Assembly (NCBI GenBank): GCA_964596105.1
Contig: CAZQRT010000001.1
Location: 10,061 to 74,060 of the forward strand
DNA from: CAJUOR01 sp964596105
Lineage (GTDB): Bacteria > Bacillota_I > Bacilli_A > Erysipelotrichales > Coprobacillaceae
Length of the DNA stretch: 64,000 nt
Direction of reading: 5' to 3'
How positions within the stretch are numbered: position 1 is the first letter of the stretch; the number at the start of each line of letters is the position of its first letter. Made by a program: the position numbers and the translations under genes. This document shows positions 8,035 to 16,616 of the stretch, piece by piece. The notes beneath the pieces were generated by a model. The model ran no database searches. It was not told where the DNA came from and worked only from the letters and a program-made list of their open reading frames with translations.

Positions 8035-8606
8035 ACCATTCCCCCCAGTCCCGCGAAGGCCATCGCCATAATCGCGGCGGTAATCAGCGCGATCGGAGTT
8101 CCTTTAAAGCCTTCCGGAGTCGTGCTCGTCTCCAGCCGCTGGCGAATCGTCGCGAATAAATAGATGACTAAGGTAAAGCCTAAAGGCACGGCCAGCCCGG
8201 CCACCATCGCTTCGACAAACGTATATCCGGCGGAAATATTATCCAGCGCGACGCCCAGCACCGCGCAGTTGGTGGTGATCAAAGGCAGATAGACGCCCAT
8301 GGCTTTATAAATATTGACGGCGTACTTTTTCAAAAACATCTCGACAAACTGCACGAGGCTGGCGATGACGAGGATAAAGGTAATCAAATCCAGGTAAGTC
8401 AATTCCAGCGGCTCCAGCACATAGTAGTATAAAACGTAAGTGATGATGCTTGAGGTGAAGATGACAAAGGTGACCGCGATGCCCATCGACAAAGCGTTTT
8501 TGGGATTTTTGGAAACGCCGAGCAGCGGGCAGATCGCGTAGAATTTCGACAGGACGACATTGTTGACAAGAAGCAGGGAAATAAACAACAGAAAGAGATT
8601 AGTCAT
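8031..8606 (-). CDS. rnfA: Rnf complex subunit A
   Basis: A 191-residue integral membrane subunit with six predicted helices. The two conserved half-site cysteines of the RnfA/RnfE pair, which hold a membrane-embedded Fe-S cluster, are visible in AICPLLGVS and TTNCAVLGVA. The start region NNVVLSKFYAICP is typical for RnfA. It overlaps rnfE by 8 bp and the downstream small Cys gene by 4 bp. Confidence 0.95.
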   Translation of the reverse strand: MTNLFLLFISLLLVNNVVLSKFYAICPLLGVSKNPKNALSMGIAVTFVIFTSSIITYVLYYYVLEPLELTYLDLITFILVIASLVQFVEMFLKKYAVNIYKAMGVYLPLITTNCAVLGVALDNISAGYTFVEAMVAGLAVPLGFTLVIYLFATIRQRLETSTTPEGFKGTPIALITAAIMAMAFAGLGGMV

Positions 8607-9240
8607 GATTCTTCGCTCCTTTTCTCAAACGCACGGTACCGATGATACCGATAATGCAGCCTAAAGTCAGGAAGGCTCCGGCCGGCTGGGTAAAGATGCC
8701 GATCGCGAAATCCTTGAGGATTTCAAAAGAGAAGATCGTCTGATCGCTGTTAAACGGATTGATGAAACTCAGTCCGCCGGTGCCGATGAGCTGGCGGAAA
8801 AAGGAGATGATCAGAATGGCCAGGGTATAGCCGAGCCCCATGCCGATCCCGTCACACAAAGACTCCAGCACCGTATGTTTGCTTGCGAAAGCCTCCGCCC
8901 GTCCCAGGATGATGCAGTTGACCACAATCAATGGAATAAAGACGCCTAAAGAATTATAAAGCATCGGGGAATAGGCATTTAACAGCATCTGGACACTTTT
9001 GACCAGCGTGGCGATGATCACGATGTAAACCGGAATGCGGATTTCACTGGGCACCAGTTTGCGGATCGCGGAAATGATCACATTGGACGCGATCAGAACC
9101 GCGGTCACGGCGAGGCCCATGCCCACCGCGTTGGTCAGCGAGGTGGTAATCGCCAGCGAGGAACATAATCCCAAAAGCAGGACAAAAATAGGATTCTCAT
9201 TGAAAATGCCATTTTTAATGATTTCCAGATAATGTTTCAT
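8599..9240 (-). CDS. rnfE: Rnf complex subunit E
   Basis: A 213-residue membrane subunit homologous to RnfA. The signature motifs are NPIFVLLLGLCSSLAIT near the N-terminus and PLIVVNCIILGRAEAFA in the middle, each with the Fe-S ligand Cys. Six hydrophobic segments are apparent. It starts 2 bp after the rnfG stop, so the two are co-translated. Confidence 0.95.
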   Translation of the reverse strand: MKHYLEIIKNGIFNENPIFVLLLGLCSSLAITTSLTNAVGMGLAVTAVLIASNVIISAIRKLVPSEIRIPVYIVIIATLVKSVQMLLNAYSPMLYNSLGVFIPLIVVNCIILGRAEAFASKHTVLESLCDGIGMGLGYTLAILIISFFRQLIGTGGLSFINPFNSDQTIFSFEILKDFAIGIFTQPAGAFLTLGCIIGIIGTVRLRKGAKNHD

Positions 9241-9242
9241 AA

Positions 9243-9737
9243 CTACCTCCCGCGATAATCGCTGATGACTTCATCAAGGCCGGATATAACCGCCGTGGAA
9301 GTGATCGTGGCTCCGGACACGGCATCCACCGCGTCATCGATGGACTTGCCTTGAAACTGGCCGGTAAACTCTTCCTCGCCGACCCGCGAGCCAAAGCCCG
9401 GGCTCTCGGTGGTAAAATCGATAGGGACGAAGCCCTGATAAGTATTGTCGCTGTTGATGCCGACCAGATAAACCACCGCTCCGCCGTATCCGTTGACGCT
9501 GACGCGGTAAACATAACTGCCGTTGTCGCCTTCATAGACATCGGTGATGGCCCCGCCCGGACCGTTCGCCGGGGTAAAGGTCTCATCTTCATAGAGCTGT
9601 TTTATACTTTCATTGACCGCGGCCATCGCCTGGGCGTCAATCACTGGTTTGGTCATCTGATTGACCATCGCCAACAGCCCGCCCGATAAAGCGGCGATAA
9701 CCGTGAGAATGAGGGTTAACTTCACAATTTTATTCAT
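9243..9737 (-). CDS. rnfG: Rnf complex subunit G (FMN-binding)
   Basis: A 164-residue protein with an N-terminal membrane anchor (~5-25) and one extracytoplasmic FMN_bind domain. The flavin attachment motif is DAVSGATITS with Thr144 as the predicted phosphoester-linked residue. The motif GFVPIDFTTESPGFG upstream is also typical. It is shorter than many RnfG proteins (about 190-210 aa). It overlaps the end of the RnfD fusion gene by 8 bp. Confidence 0.95.
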   Translation of the reverse strand: MNKIVKLTLILTVIAALSGGLLAMVNQMTKPVIDAQAMAAVNESIKQLYEDETFTPANGPGGAITDVYEGDNGSYVYRVSVNGYGGAVVYLVGINSDNTYQGFVPIDFTTESPGFGSRVGEEEFTGQFQGKSIDDAVDAVSGATITSTAVISGLDEVISDYRGR

Positions 9738-11817
9738 GGCTGCCTCCTTGCGCGCTGATCGCCTGATGGATGGCGTTCATAATTCCGCTGGCGGTAAAGG
9801 TCGCGCCGGTGGATGTATCGATGCCGTCAACATCGCTAACCGCTAACGGATTCGCGAGAACCTGCTGATAGAAAGCCTGGCCGGTTTCATTTGTGGACGT
9901 GCCGCCGATTAAATCCGCGCCGAAACCCTGAGTTTCGCCGGGATAAGACAGCACCGCGACCTGGATGGTCTCATCGTCGATAAAGGTTACCTGCACCTTC
10001 ATCGGTGAGCTTTCATTAAAGCCGGCACTGGTCATGGTATAAACCCCGGCGCCGCCTGTTACACCCTCGGCCGTCAGGGCTTTCTGAACCGCGTTCATGA
10101 TGCCCGTGGCGGTAAAGGTCGCGCCGGTTGAGGTATCGATGCCGTCGATATCGGCGATAGCTAACGGATTAGCGAGAACCTGCTGATAGAAAGCCTGACC
10201 GGTTTCATTCGTGGAAGTGCCGCTGATCAAGTCAGCGCCAAATCCTTCGGTCTCGCCTTCAAAAGACAGCACCTTGACCTGGATCGTCTGATCATCGATA
10301 AAGGTTACCTCGATATTCATCGGCTGGCCTTCATTGAAGCCGGCGCTTTGAATGACATAGACGCCGTCTTCCTGTTTCGCCGGCTTGCCGGCCTCCTCGC
10401 TGATGGCGAGACGGATCGCGTCCACGACGCCGGTCGCGGTAAAGGTCGCCCCGGTGGAGGTATCGATTCCGTCCAGCGCGTCAGCGGCGAACGGCGCGGC
10501 GATGATGGTGTCATAGAAAGTCTTGGCGTTCTCGTTCAGAGATTCACCCGTGCCGCCGCTCAAAAGGGCCTGTCCAAACTGTTCGGTCTCGCCGCTCATA
10601 TCGATCACGCTGACCTGTGTTACCTGATCCTGATCGACCGTCACTTTTAAAATAACTGGCTGCTGCCCGAAGCCCTTGGCGCTGACGGTATAAGTGCTGC
10701 CGTCCACATTGATGATTTCCGGATACGGGCTGACCGGCTCTTCTTCCGCCGGCGGTTCATTTTCTTCCGGCTTTTCTTCCTCATAAGATAAAGAGGTAGC
10801 CGCGACGCCGACTGTCAGGCAGCCGACGATGAACAGACAGCATATGCTGGCCCAGCGCATGATCGTTTTTTGATTGGTTTTTCCCATCGTCAAAATATCA
10901 ATCATCGGAGTCGCCATATTCATGATTAAGATCGAGAACATGACGCCTTCCGGGAAGTTGGCGAACAGACGGATCAGCATCGTCAGAATACCCAGCCCGA
11001 CGCCAAAGAGCATTTTTCCCTGCGGGGCGGTCGGACTGGTCACCGGATCGGTCGCCATAAAGACAGCGCCTAAAGCCAGTCCGCCTAAACTCAAATGGCC
11101 GACAACGGTCGTGACCAGATCGAGATGACAAACCAGGGCCTGAATTCCCGCTAACAAGATCACGGTACCCAGGTAGCTCGCGGTAATGCGCCAGTCGATG
11201 ACGCCGCGCACGATCAGGAATATGCCTAAAACGAGAATTAAAGCGGTAAATGTTTCTCCCAGCGCGCCCGGATAATTTCCGATCAGCATCTTGTCCAGAC
11301 CGAGCTCGGGAGCTTTTAAAAAGCTCGTCGAGGCCCACTGCGTCAGCGGGGTCGCCCCGCTGGTCGCGTCAAAGGGCGACAGGGAGGCGGTCAGCTGCGA
11401 TCCAAAGGAGAGATGGACGATGACCCGGCCGACTAAAGCCGGATTAAAGACATTCTGCCCGAAGCCGCCAAAGACCAGCTTGCCAAAAAGAATGGCGGAA
11501 AAACTGCCGACGACAACAGCGTAATATGGTGTTCCTACCGGCAGGGTTAAAGCGAACAAAAGCGCGGTCACCCACCAGAATGAATCGCTCAGGCGGTGAA
11601 TATCACGGTAAAAAACCAGTTCGGTCAAAAATGCCGTGAGACAGGATACCAGGAAAATACCGGCGGCTTTGAGCGCGTAGTTCATGCCGTTGGTATACTG
11701 GTAGCCGACGCTGACGACGCTTAACACCAGTAAAGCCAGGGTCAAATCAGCCATGATTTGTTTGGTTGTCAGCGCCTGCCGCATGTTGGGCGTGGTGCGT
11801 TTATAACTTATTTTCAT
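9730..11817 (-). CDS. rnfD: RnfD fused to three tandem FMN_bind domains
   Basis: The 695-residue product is about twice the usual RnfD length. Residues 1-~312 are a complete RnfD with its own flavinylation motif DATSGATP (Thr156). A further membrane helix (~322-343) resembles an RnfG anchor. An acidic, proline-rich linker (~345-367) follows, then three FMN_bind units at ~374-475, ~485-585 and ~590-690. Each unit ends in GIDTSTGATFTA, the predicted ApbE target (Thr458, Thr567, Thr673). Units 2 and 3 are nearly identical, pointing to recent duplication. With the RnfD-site flavin the protein could carry four covalent FMNs. ApbE is encoded in the same operon. The reading frame is uninterrupted, so this is a true fusion. 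Confidence 0.93.
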   Translation of the reverse strand: MKISYKRTTPNMRQALTTKQIMADLTLALLVLSVVSVGYQYTNGMNYALKAAGIFLVSCLTAFLTELVFYRDIHRLSDSFWWVTALLFALTLPVGTPYYAVVVGSFSAILFGKLVFGGFGQNVFNPALVGRVIVHLSFGSQLTASLSPFDATSGATPLTQWASTSFLKAPELGLDKMLIGNYPGALGETFTALILVLGIFLIVRGVIDWRITASYLGTVILLAGIQALVCHLDLVTTVVGHLSLGGLALGAVFMATDPVTSPTAPQGKMLFGVGLGILTMLIRLFANFPEGVMFSILIMNMATPMIDILTMGKTNQKTIMRWASICCLFIVGCLTVGVAATSLSYEEEKPEENEPPAEEEPVSPYPEIINVDGSTYTVSAKGFGQQPVILKVTVDQDQVTQVSVIDMSGETEQFGQALLSGGTGESLNENAKTFYDTIIAAPFAADALDGIDTSTGATFTATGVVDAIRLAISEEAGKPAKQEDGVYVIQSAGFNEGQPMNIEVTFIDDQTIQVKVLSFEGETEGFGADLISGTSTNETGQAFYQQVLANPLAIADIDGIDTSTGATFTATGIMNAVQKALTAEGVTGGAGVYTMTSAGFNESSPMKVQVTFIDDETIQVAVLSYPGETQGFGADLIGGTSTNETGQAFYQQVLANPLAVSDVDGIDTSTGATFTASGIMNAIHQAISAQGGSHE
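9748..10365 (-). repeat. rnfD: Tandem duplication of an FMN_bind unit (units 2 and 3)
   Basis: Two adjacent ~300-bp units (10365-10063 and 10050-9748) encode near-identical segments such as STNETGQAFYQQVLANPLA and DGIDTSTGATFTA. Unit 1 (10698-10393) is more diverged. The DNA similarity marks recent expansion of the flavin-binding array and is a place where assembly could collapse. Confidence 0.85.
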
Positions 11818-11831
11818 ACTGATCCTCCCTG

Positions 11832-13130
11832 TTATTCTCCCGCGGCTTTACGCACGATGCGGCTCATATTGAGGCGGCGTTTCGCCTTCTTCACAAAATC
11901 CGTCACTTCGATCTTGGAAGGGCAGACATAGCTGCAGGTGCCGCACTCAATGCAGTCCGAAACACACAGCTTTTCGAGATATTCCAGATTGGCGGTCTTT
12001 TCCGCCATGACGATTTTGACCGGCTGGAGATGAGCCGGGCAGTGATCGACGCACATGCCGCATTTCAGGCACGGCCAGCTTTTTTCTTCTTTTTTAATGA
12101 GGCAGGTCAAACCGTTGGTATAGCTGGTGATGACCACATTGTCATTCATCACGGCGTTGCCCATCATCGGTCCGCCGTTGAGCACGATGCCCTCCGGGGC
12201 ATCGCTGTAGCCCCCGGCGAAAGCGACGATGTCTTTAATCGGCGTGCCGACCGCGGCGAGAATGTTGCCCGGATTTTTAACCCCGTCGCCTGACAGGGTC
12301 ACGATCCGTTCGGTAATCGGCTGATGCTCATAGACAGCGTTAGCCAGGGCGATGGCCGTTGAGGCGTTGTTGACGATGACGCCGACTTCACTAGGCAGGC
12401 GGACATAGTCTTTTTTGGTGACTTGCTTGACGAGCGTGCGCTCCCAGCCCATCGGATAACGGTCCGGGACTTCCACAACCTCCACACCCGGCGCGGCGGC
12501 GTTCTTTAAAATCTCCAAAAGATCCGGTTTATGCTCCTTGATGGCGACGATGCCCTTCTCGGCGTGAGCGGCCTGCATCATGAGCCGCAGACCTTTAAAG
12601 AGTTTGTCCGCATCTTTTTTCATCGCGACATGGTCGCTTGTCAAATAGGGTTCACATTCCACCCCGTTGATTAAAATCGTGGTAATATTCTGCACGTTCT
12701 GATATTTTAAAAAGGTTGGAAACCCCGACCCGCCCAGACCTACTAAACCGCTCTCTTTCATGGCGGTCACGATCCCCGCGGCACTGGAAACATCAAAATC
12801 GGGCAGCGGTTCGCTGGCATCCTCATGGTCGTTGACGATCACCAGATGAGGCTGCGGCCGCCCGGAAACGTGCATGCGCTTCTCCACGCCCCGCACACTG
12901 CCGGAAACCGGCGCGTAAACCGGGACATAGATATCTTCGCGAAACGCGATGCGCGTGCCCTTTTTCACATAATCGCCGGCTTTGACCAGGACCTCAAACT
13001 CATTGTTTGTGCCCATTGCCAAAGGCACATAGACGATATCCGGGGCCGGCATGATCCTGATGTCCAGATCTTTCGTAAGCTCCTTGTGTCCGTTTAGATG
13101 GACACGTCCGCTTCCTGATAAAATGGCCAT
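11832..13130 (-). CDS. rnfC: Rnf complex subunit C
   Basis: A 432-residue peripheral subunit, the NADH-side module of Rnf. It has an N-terminal barrel-sandwich domain, an NADH/FMN-binding SLBB-type core (SGLVGLGGSGFPTFLKY, LINGVECEPYLT) and two C-terminal [4Fe-4S] motifs, CLKCGMCVDHCP and CIECGTCSYVCP. It is the first gene of the operon behind a good sigma-A-type promoter and an AAGGAGG site. The next gene starts 14 bp downstream. Confidence 0.96.
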   Translation of the reverse strand: MAILSGSGRVHLNGHKELTKDLDIRIMPAPDIVYVPLAMGTNNEFEVLVKAGDYVKKGTRIAFREDIYVPVYAPVSGSVRGVEKRMHVSGRPQPHLVIVNDHEDASEPLPDFDVSSAAGIVTAMKESGLVGLGGSGFPTFLKYQNVQNITTILINGVECEPYLTSDHVAMKKDADKLFKGLRLMMQAAHAEKGIVAIKEHKPDLLEILKNAAAPGVEVVEVPDRYPMGWERTLVKQVTKKDYVRLPSEVGVIVNNASTAIALANAVYEHQPITERIVTLSGDGVKNPGNILAAVGTPIKDIVAFAGGYSDAPEGIVLNGGPMMGNAVMNDNVVITSYTNGLTCLIKKEEKSWPCLKCGMCVDHCPAHLQPVKIVMAEKTANLEYLEKLCVSDCIECGTCSYVCPSKIEVTDFVKKAKRRLNMSRIVRKAAGE

Positions 13131-13154
13131 GCTATCTCCTCCTTACACAGCCAC

Positions 13155-13183
13155 ATTATAACATGTCTTAGAAAAAATGAAAA
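13155..13183 (-). promoter_or_regulatory. Promoter of the rnf operon
   Basis: TTTTCA (13183-13178), a 17-bp spacer and TATAAT (13160-13155), about 25 bp upstream of the rnfC ATG. The -10 is perfect and the -35 matches four of six positions. Confidence 0.7.
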
Positions 13184-13185
13184 CG

Positions 13186-13683
13186 CTATAATAGTTCTGA
13201 ACGAGAAAACTTGCGTGATTTTAACTGCCCGGACTGCTCTAAACGAAGCAGTTTCGCCTTCCTTTCGATGCCTCCGGCGTACCCGGTCAAACTGCCGCTG
13301 GCGCCGATGACGCGGTGGCAGGGAATGATGACGGCGATCGCGTTATGCGCCACCGCCCCGCCCACCGCCCGGGCTGGTTTCCCAAGATTTCTCGCGATAT
13401 CGCCGTAAGTGACGGTTTTCCCGTAAGGGATTTTTAAAAGGATATTCCATACTTCTTTGCGAAACGGCGTCGTCAGCATGCTTATAGGCGGGGTGAAATC
13501 TGGAATCTCCCCGGCAAAATAACCGTCGAGCCAGCGCTTTGTCATTGCGAAAACCGGCAGGTTTTCAGCGCTTTGATCCATGTTATCGGCAAAGTACTTC
13601 TCAAACCAGAGCCCGGTTAAACTGGGGCCGTCACTGGCTAATATCATGTCCCCTAACGGGGATTTGTAATGAGCGCGGTACAT
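13186..13683 (-). CDS. ogt: Methylated-DNA-[protein]-cysteine S-methyltransferase
   Basis: A suicide repair protein that moves methyl groups from O6-methylguanine to its own cysteine. The 165-residue product has the DNA-binding winged helix (TPFRKEVWNILLKIPYGKTV) and the active-site IPCHRVIG motif. Length fits the Ogt class without an AdaA domain. The ATG at 13683 follows a GGAGG site. It lies downstream of the RlmD-like gene and its terminator, so its own promoter was not identified. Confidence 0.95.
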   Translation of the reverse strand: MYRAHYKSPLGDMILASDGPSLTGLWFEKYFADNMDQSAENLPVFAMTKRWLDGYFAGEIPDFTPPISMLTTPFRKEVWNILLKIPYGKTVTYGDIARNLGKPARAVGGAVAHNAIAVIIPCHRVIGASGSLTGYAGGIERKAKLLRLEQSGQLKSRKFSRSELL

Positions 13684-13697
13684 GATTTTCCTCCTTT

Positions 13698-13725
13698 AAA
13701 AAAGGCACCGGCGAATGCCGGTACC
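13698..13725 (-). terminator. Rho-independent terminator after the RlmD-like gene
   Basis: GGTACCGGC-ATTC-GCCGGTGCC followed by T6 on the minus strand, starting at the stop codon of the RlmD-like gene. Confidence 0.85.
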
Positions 13726-15053
13726 TATTTCATGCGATTTAATAAAACCATGCCGCTGAAGCCGGCCCCGTTGGGGTGGCTGTCAAAGGTTTTCACGCGG
13801 CTGATCTCATACTTTTCACTTAATAATCCGCACTGCTTGGCCAGCTGTGAAACATGGCTGCACTCCATGATCACGGCAGGGATCTTGCTGGCGAGGACGC
13901 TCGCGACAAACTCGTCGGAAAAGGTGAAGCGGTCCATATGCATCATCAGAACATCAGGACGCTGCTTTTTGGAATGCGCCGCGAACAGCGCCGCCGGATC
14001 ACCATCCTCAAATGTGCTGTTGCCGCGTTCCTGCTTGCGGGCGTTGGTGGTGGCATCGAGAATATTGATGCGGTTTTCATCGATCCCGAAGATCTCTATC
14101 TCACTGTTCAATCCCAGTGAAAACAGCCCCACCCCGCAGCCGACATCGATCAGCGACTTGACATGGCCGTCCAGCCACTGGCTGATGGTTTTCGCCATCC
14201 GCAAGGCGCATACCCGGTTGACAGGAAAATCCGCTTTACTGGAGATCTGGAAGTTCTTCTCCATGAAAATCTGATTCATCTGGCCTTTGCCAAGCTTGTT
14301 CTCATAGCGCTGCAGAACAAATTCCTGCTTGCGGCTGGTATTGACGGTGACTATCACACTGGCGACGCCGGGGATCTTCGTGATCGCTTCCAGCGTGCGG
14401 TCCGGCAGTTTGTCATTGCCGGTCACAAAAATCAGCTGCATCCCGTTGTCAAACTCGCGGACGGTTAAAAAGCGAATCCCCTTGCGTTTCAGTTCATCAT
14501 AAGACCGGAGATGCATATCATTCATGATCTCTTCCAGTTCCTTTAAAACCGTGTTGATCTTTTTAGACTGCATCGGGCAGTCGCGCATGAGCGTCAGATA
14601 CTTCGTTTCTCTTTGATAGATGCCAAACGTGACGCGGTCCTGATAGCGCACCACCGGCAGGCGCACGATGTTGCGGATGCCGTACTGGCTGGGCGCCGGA
14701 TCAATTCTCTCGAAATCGGCGTTTTCCATCATGTCCGGGACGTATTTATTGAAGGTATCATAAGCCAGCCGCTCTTTGCTTTCAAGCTGCGCCTCATATT
14801 CCAGAATCATGACCGGACAGCTTTGACAGTAGGGCTGCTGGGAACATCTCGGCTTGAGTCTTTTTTTGCTCGGCGTCAGGATTTCCAGAAGCTGTCCGAC
14901 CATATAGCGCGGTTCTTCGCGGATGATGCGCACCAACACGGTCTCATCGGGCAGGGCGCCCTGCACAAAGGTGATCTTTTTGTTGAGATAAGCGATCCCC
15001 TCACCGTTGATGCCAAGCTTTTTGATCGTCACTGTTTCCTCTCTGCCGCTCAT
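13725..15053 (-). CDS. RlmD/TrmA-family RNA uracil-C5 methyltransferase homologue, catalytic motifs lost
   Basis: A 442-residue protein with the full RlmD/TrmA layout: an N-terminal TRAM domain, Fe-S cysteines (CSQQPYCQSC plus RDCPMQ) and a Rossmann SAM site (LIDVGCGVGLFSL). The catalytic motifs are missing. The family DPPRxG is MHMDRFTF here, the nucleophile loop SCNP is ECSHVSQLAK, and the general-base HVE near the C-terminus reads AGFSGMVLL. The Cys may survive but the rest of the active site does not, so the usual m5U reaction is unlikely. It may be an inactive RNA-binding paralogue or use different chemistry. The SAM site argues against simple decay. Confidence 0.8.
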   Translation of the reverse strand: MSGREETVTIKKLGINGEGIAYLNKKITFVQGALPDETVLVRIIREEPRYMVGQLLEILTPSKKRLKPRCSQQPYCQSCPVMILEYEAQLESKERLAYDTFNKYVPDMMENADFERIDPAPSQYGIRNIVRLPVVRYQDRVTFGIYQRETKYLTLMRDCPMQSKKINTVLKELEEIMNDMHLRSYDELKRKGIRFLTVREFDNGMQLIFVTGNDKLPDRTLEAITKIPGVASVIVTVNTSRKQEFVLQRYENKLGKGQMNQIFMEKNFQISSKADFPVNRVCALRMAKTISQWLDGHVKSLIDVGCGVGLFSLGLNSEIEIFGIDENRINILDATTNARKQERGNSTFEDGDPAALFAAHSKKQRPDVLMMHMDRFTFSDEFVASVLASKIPAVIMECSHVSQLAKQCGLLSEKYEISRVKTFDSHPNGAGFSGMVLLNRMK

Positions 15054-15065
15054 GGTATTTCCCTC

Positions 15066-16343
15066 CTAAGCATGCTCCTCATCATCTTTGGGACTTAAAG
15101 TCAGCTGCAATGTTTCGATCCGGTTCTTGTGAATCTTCTCGATTTTGAATTTCGCGCGCCCCAGCGTTAACTCCTGGCCCGGCTGCGGTTCCCCGATCTG
15201 GCCTAACACCAGACCGCCGATCGACTCAAAATCATCCGACTCAAAATGCGTTCCCAACAGATCATTCAAATCATTCAAGTGTACGGAACCATCCACTAAA
15301 AAAGTATCCTCCGACAACGGCTGGATCATCTCTTCGCCGATATCATATTCATCATGAATATCACCGACGATCTCCTCGATAATATCCTCAATCGTCACGA
15401 TGCCGCTCATGATGCCGTACTCATCTAAAACGATGGCCAGGCTGGATTTCTGAGTGGAGCGAATGCGCTCAAAAACATCGGCGATATGATTGAATTCATA
15501 AACCACAAACGGTTCCCGGCAGTAATCGCGGACATTAAAATGCGCCTTGTCCACGTCAGCCAGAAGCAGATCTTTGATATTGAGAACCCCGACAATATCA
15601 TCATTATCCTCCGCGCTGTAAACCGGAATCCGCGAAAAGCGCTGCTCTTTAAACAGCGTCATCAGCTCGTCATAGGTGATGTCATCGGGAATGCTGACGA
15701 CATGGACCCGCGGTGTCATGATCTCACGAATTTCTGTGTCCCCAAACTCGAACACATTGTGAATCATTTCTTTTTCTTCTTCTTCGATAACCCCTTCTTC
15801 CTGGGAAACCGTCACATAGGTTTTCAGTTCTTCCTCCGTGACCGTCGGCGTCGCCACTTCCTTGCCGCCCAGCATCTTCACCAGCGTTTTGGTGATGACA
15901 TTCAAAACGATCACGAGCGGTTTTAAAATAACGACCAGGAAATGAACCGGATGAGCGATCAGCATACTGATCGCGTCGGCATGATGAGCCGCCAGCGACT
16001 TGGGCGTGATTTCCCCGAAGATCAGAATAATAATCGTCACCAGAGCGGTGGCAATGCCGGCTCCGGCATCGCCGAAAATCCCGATGGCGATCACCGTGGA
16101 AAGCGAGGAAGCCCCGATATTGACAAGATTATTGCCGATCAGAATGGTGCTTAACAAAGAGTCGGTATCCTCCACCAGCCGGCAGACCATGCGGGCCTTG
16201 CCGTTCCCGTCTTCGGCCAGGGTGCGCATGCGGATCTTGTTGACAGAAAGCAGCGCCGTTTCCGCTCCGGAAAAAAAGCCTGACATCAAAAAACAAATGA
16301 TTAAAATAATGAGTTCAACGATTAAACCGTGACTGGGGTCCAA
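15066..16343 (-). CDS. CNNM/CBS-pair/CorC_HlyC membrane protein (hemolysin family)
   Basis: A 425-residue membrane protein of the CNNM/CorC group, implicated in magnesium or divalent-cation homeostasis. Order of domains: CNNM transmembrane domain (four helices, with SGFFSGAETALLS and FGEITPKSLA motifs), a CBS pair (MTPRVHVVSIP, VDEYGIMSGIVTIEDIIEEIVGD region) and a C-terminal CorC_HlyC domain. I place the start at TTG 16343 (MDPSHGLIV). The upstream in-frame ATG at 16379 lies inside the -10 box and would not be on the transcript, while GAGGAG sits 10 nt before the TTG. Confidence 0.9.
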   Translation of the reverse strand: MDPSHGLIVELIILIICFLMSGFFSGAETALLSVNKIRMRTLAEDGNGKARMVCRLVEDTDSLLSTILIGNNLVNIGASSLSTVIAIGIFGDAGAGIATALVTIIILIFGEITPKSLAAHHADAISMLIAHPVHFLVVILKPLVIVLNVITKTLVKMLGGKEVATPTVTEEELKTYVTVSQEEGVIEEEEKEMIHNVFEFGDTEIREIMTPRVHVVSIPDDITYDELMTLFKEQRFSRIPVYSAEDNDDIVGVLNIKDLLLADVDKAHFNVRDYCREPFVVYEFNHIADVFERIRSTQKSSLAIVLDEYGIMSGIVTIEDIIEEIVGDIHDEYDIGEEMIQPLSEDTFLVDGSVHLNDLNDLLGTHFESDDFESIGGLVLGQIGEPQPGQELTLGRAKFKIEKIHKNRIETLQLTLSPKDDEEHA

Positions 16344-16377
16344 AAGAAACCATCTCCTCAAAACTATAGTACGATAC

Positions 16378-16407
16378 ATTATACGCCATAAAGTCCGGTT
16401 TTGTCAA
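16378..16407 (-). promoter_or_regulatory. Promoter of the CNNM/CBS gene
   Basis: TTGACA (16407-16402), an 18-bp spacer and TATAAT (16383-16378). The expected transcription start is near 16371, which rules out the ATG at 16379 as a start codon. Confidence 0.85.
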
Positions 16408-16582
16408 TAAGGGTGTCTTTCTATAAACGAATCTATGCGATTTGTTCTGATTTTGCTAAATAATAGAAGTTGAATATATTATTTTCTATTAAAACGGACA
16501 ATATTTTTAGGATATCGAAGATTATCCGCCCTGCGCAAATCCCGTCTTTACTCAATCCCCTGAATTCTTTTGATATTTTTAT

Positions 16583-16616
16583 AAAAAAAAGCAAAACAGA
16601 ATCACTCCGCCTTGCT
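16583..16616 (-). terminator. Terminator overlapping the end of ligA
   Basis: An 11-bp stem (AGCAAGGCGGA with TTCTGTTTTGCT, several G-U pairs) followed by T8 on the minus strand. The left arm lies in the last codons of ligA. The AT-rich 16380-16582 stretch contains no gene that I can support. Confidence 0.65.
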
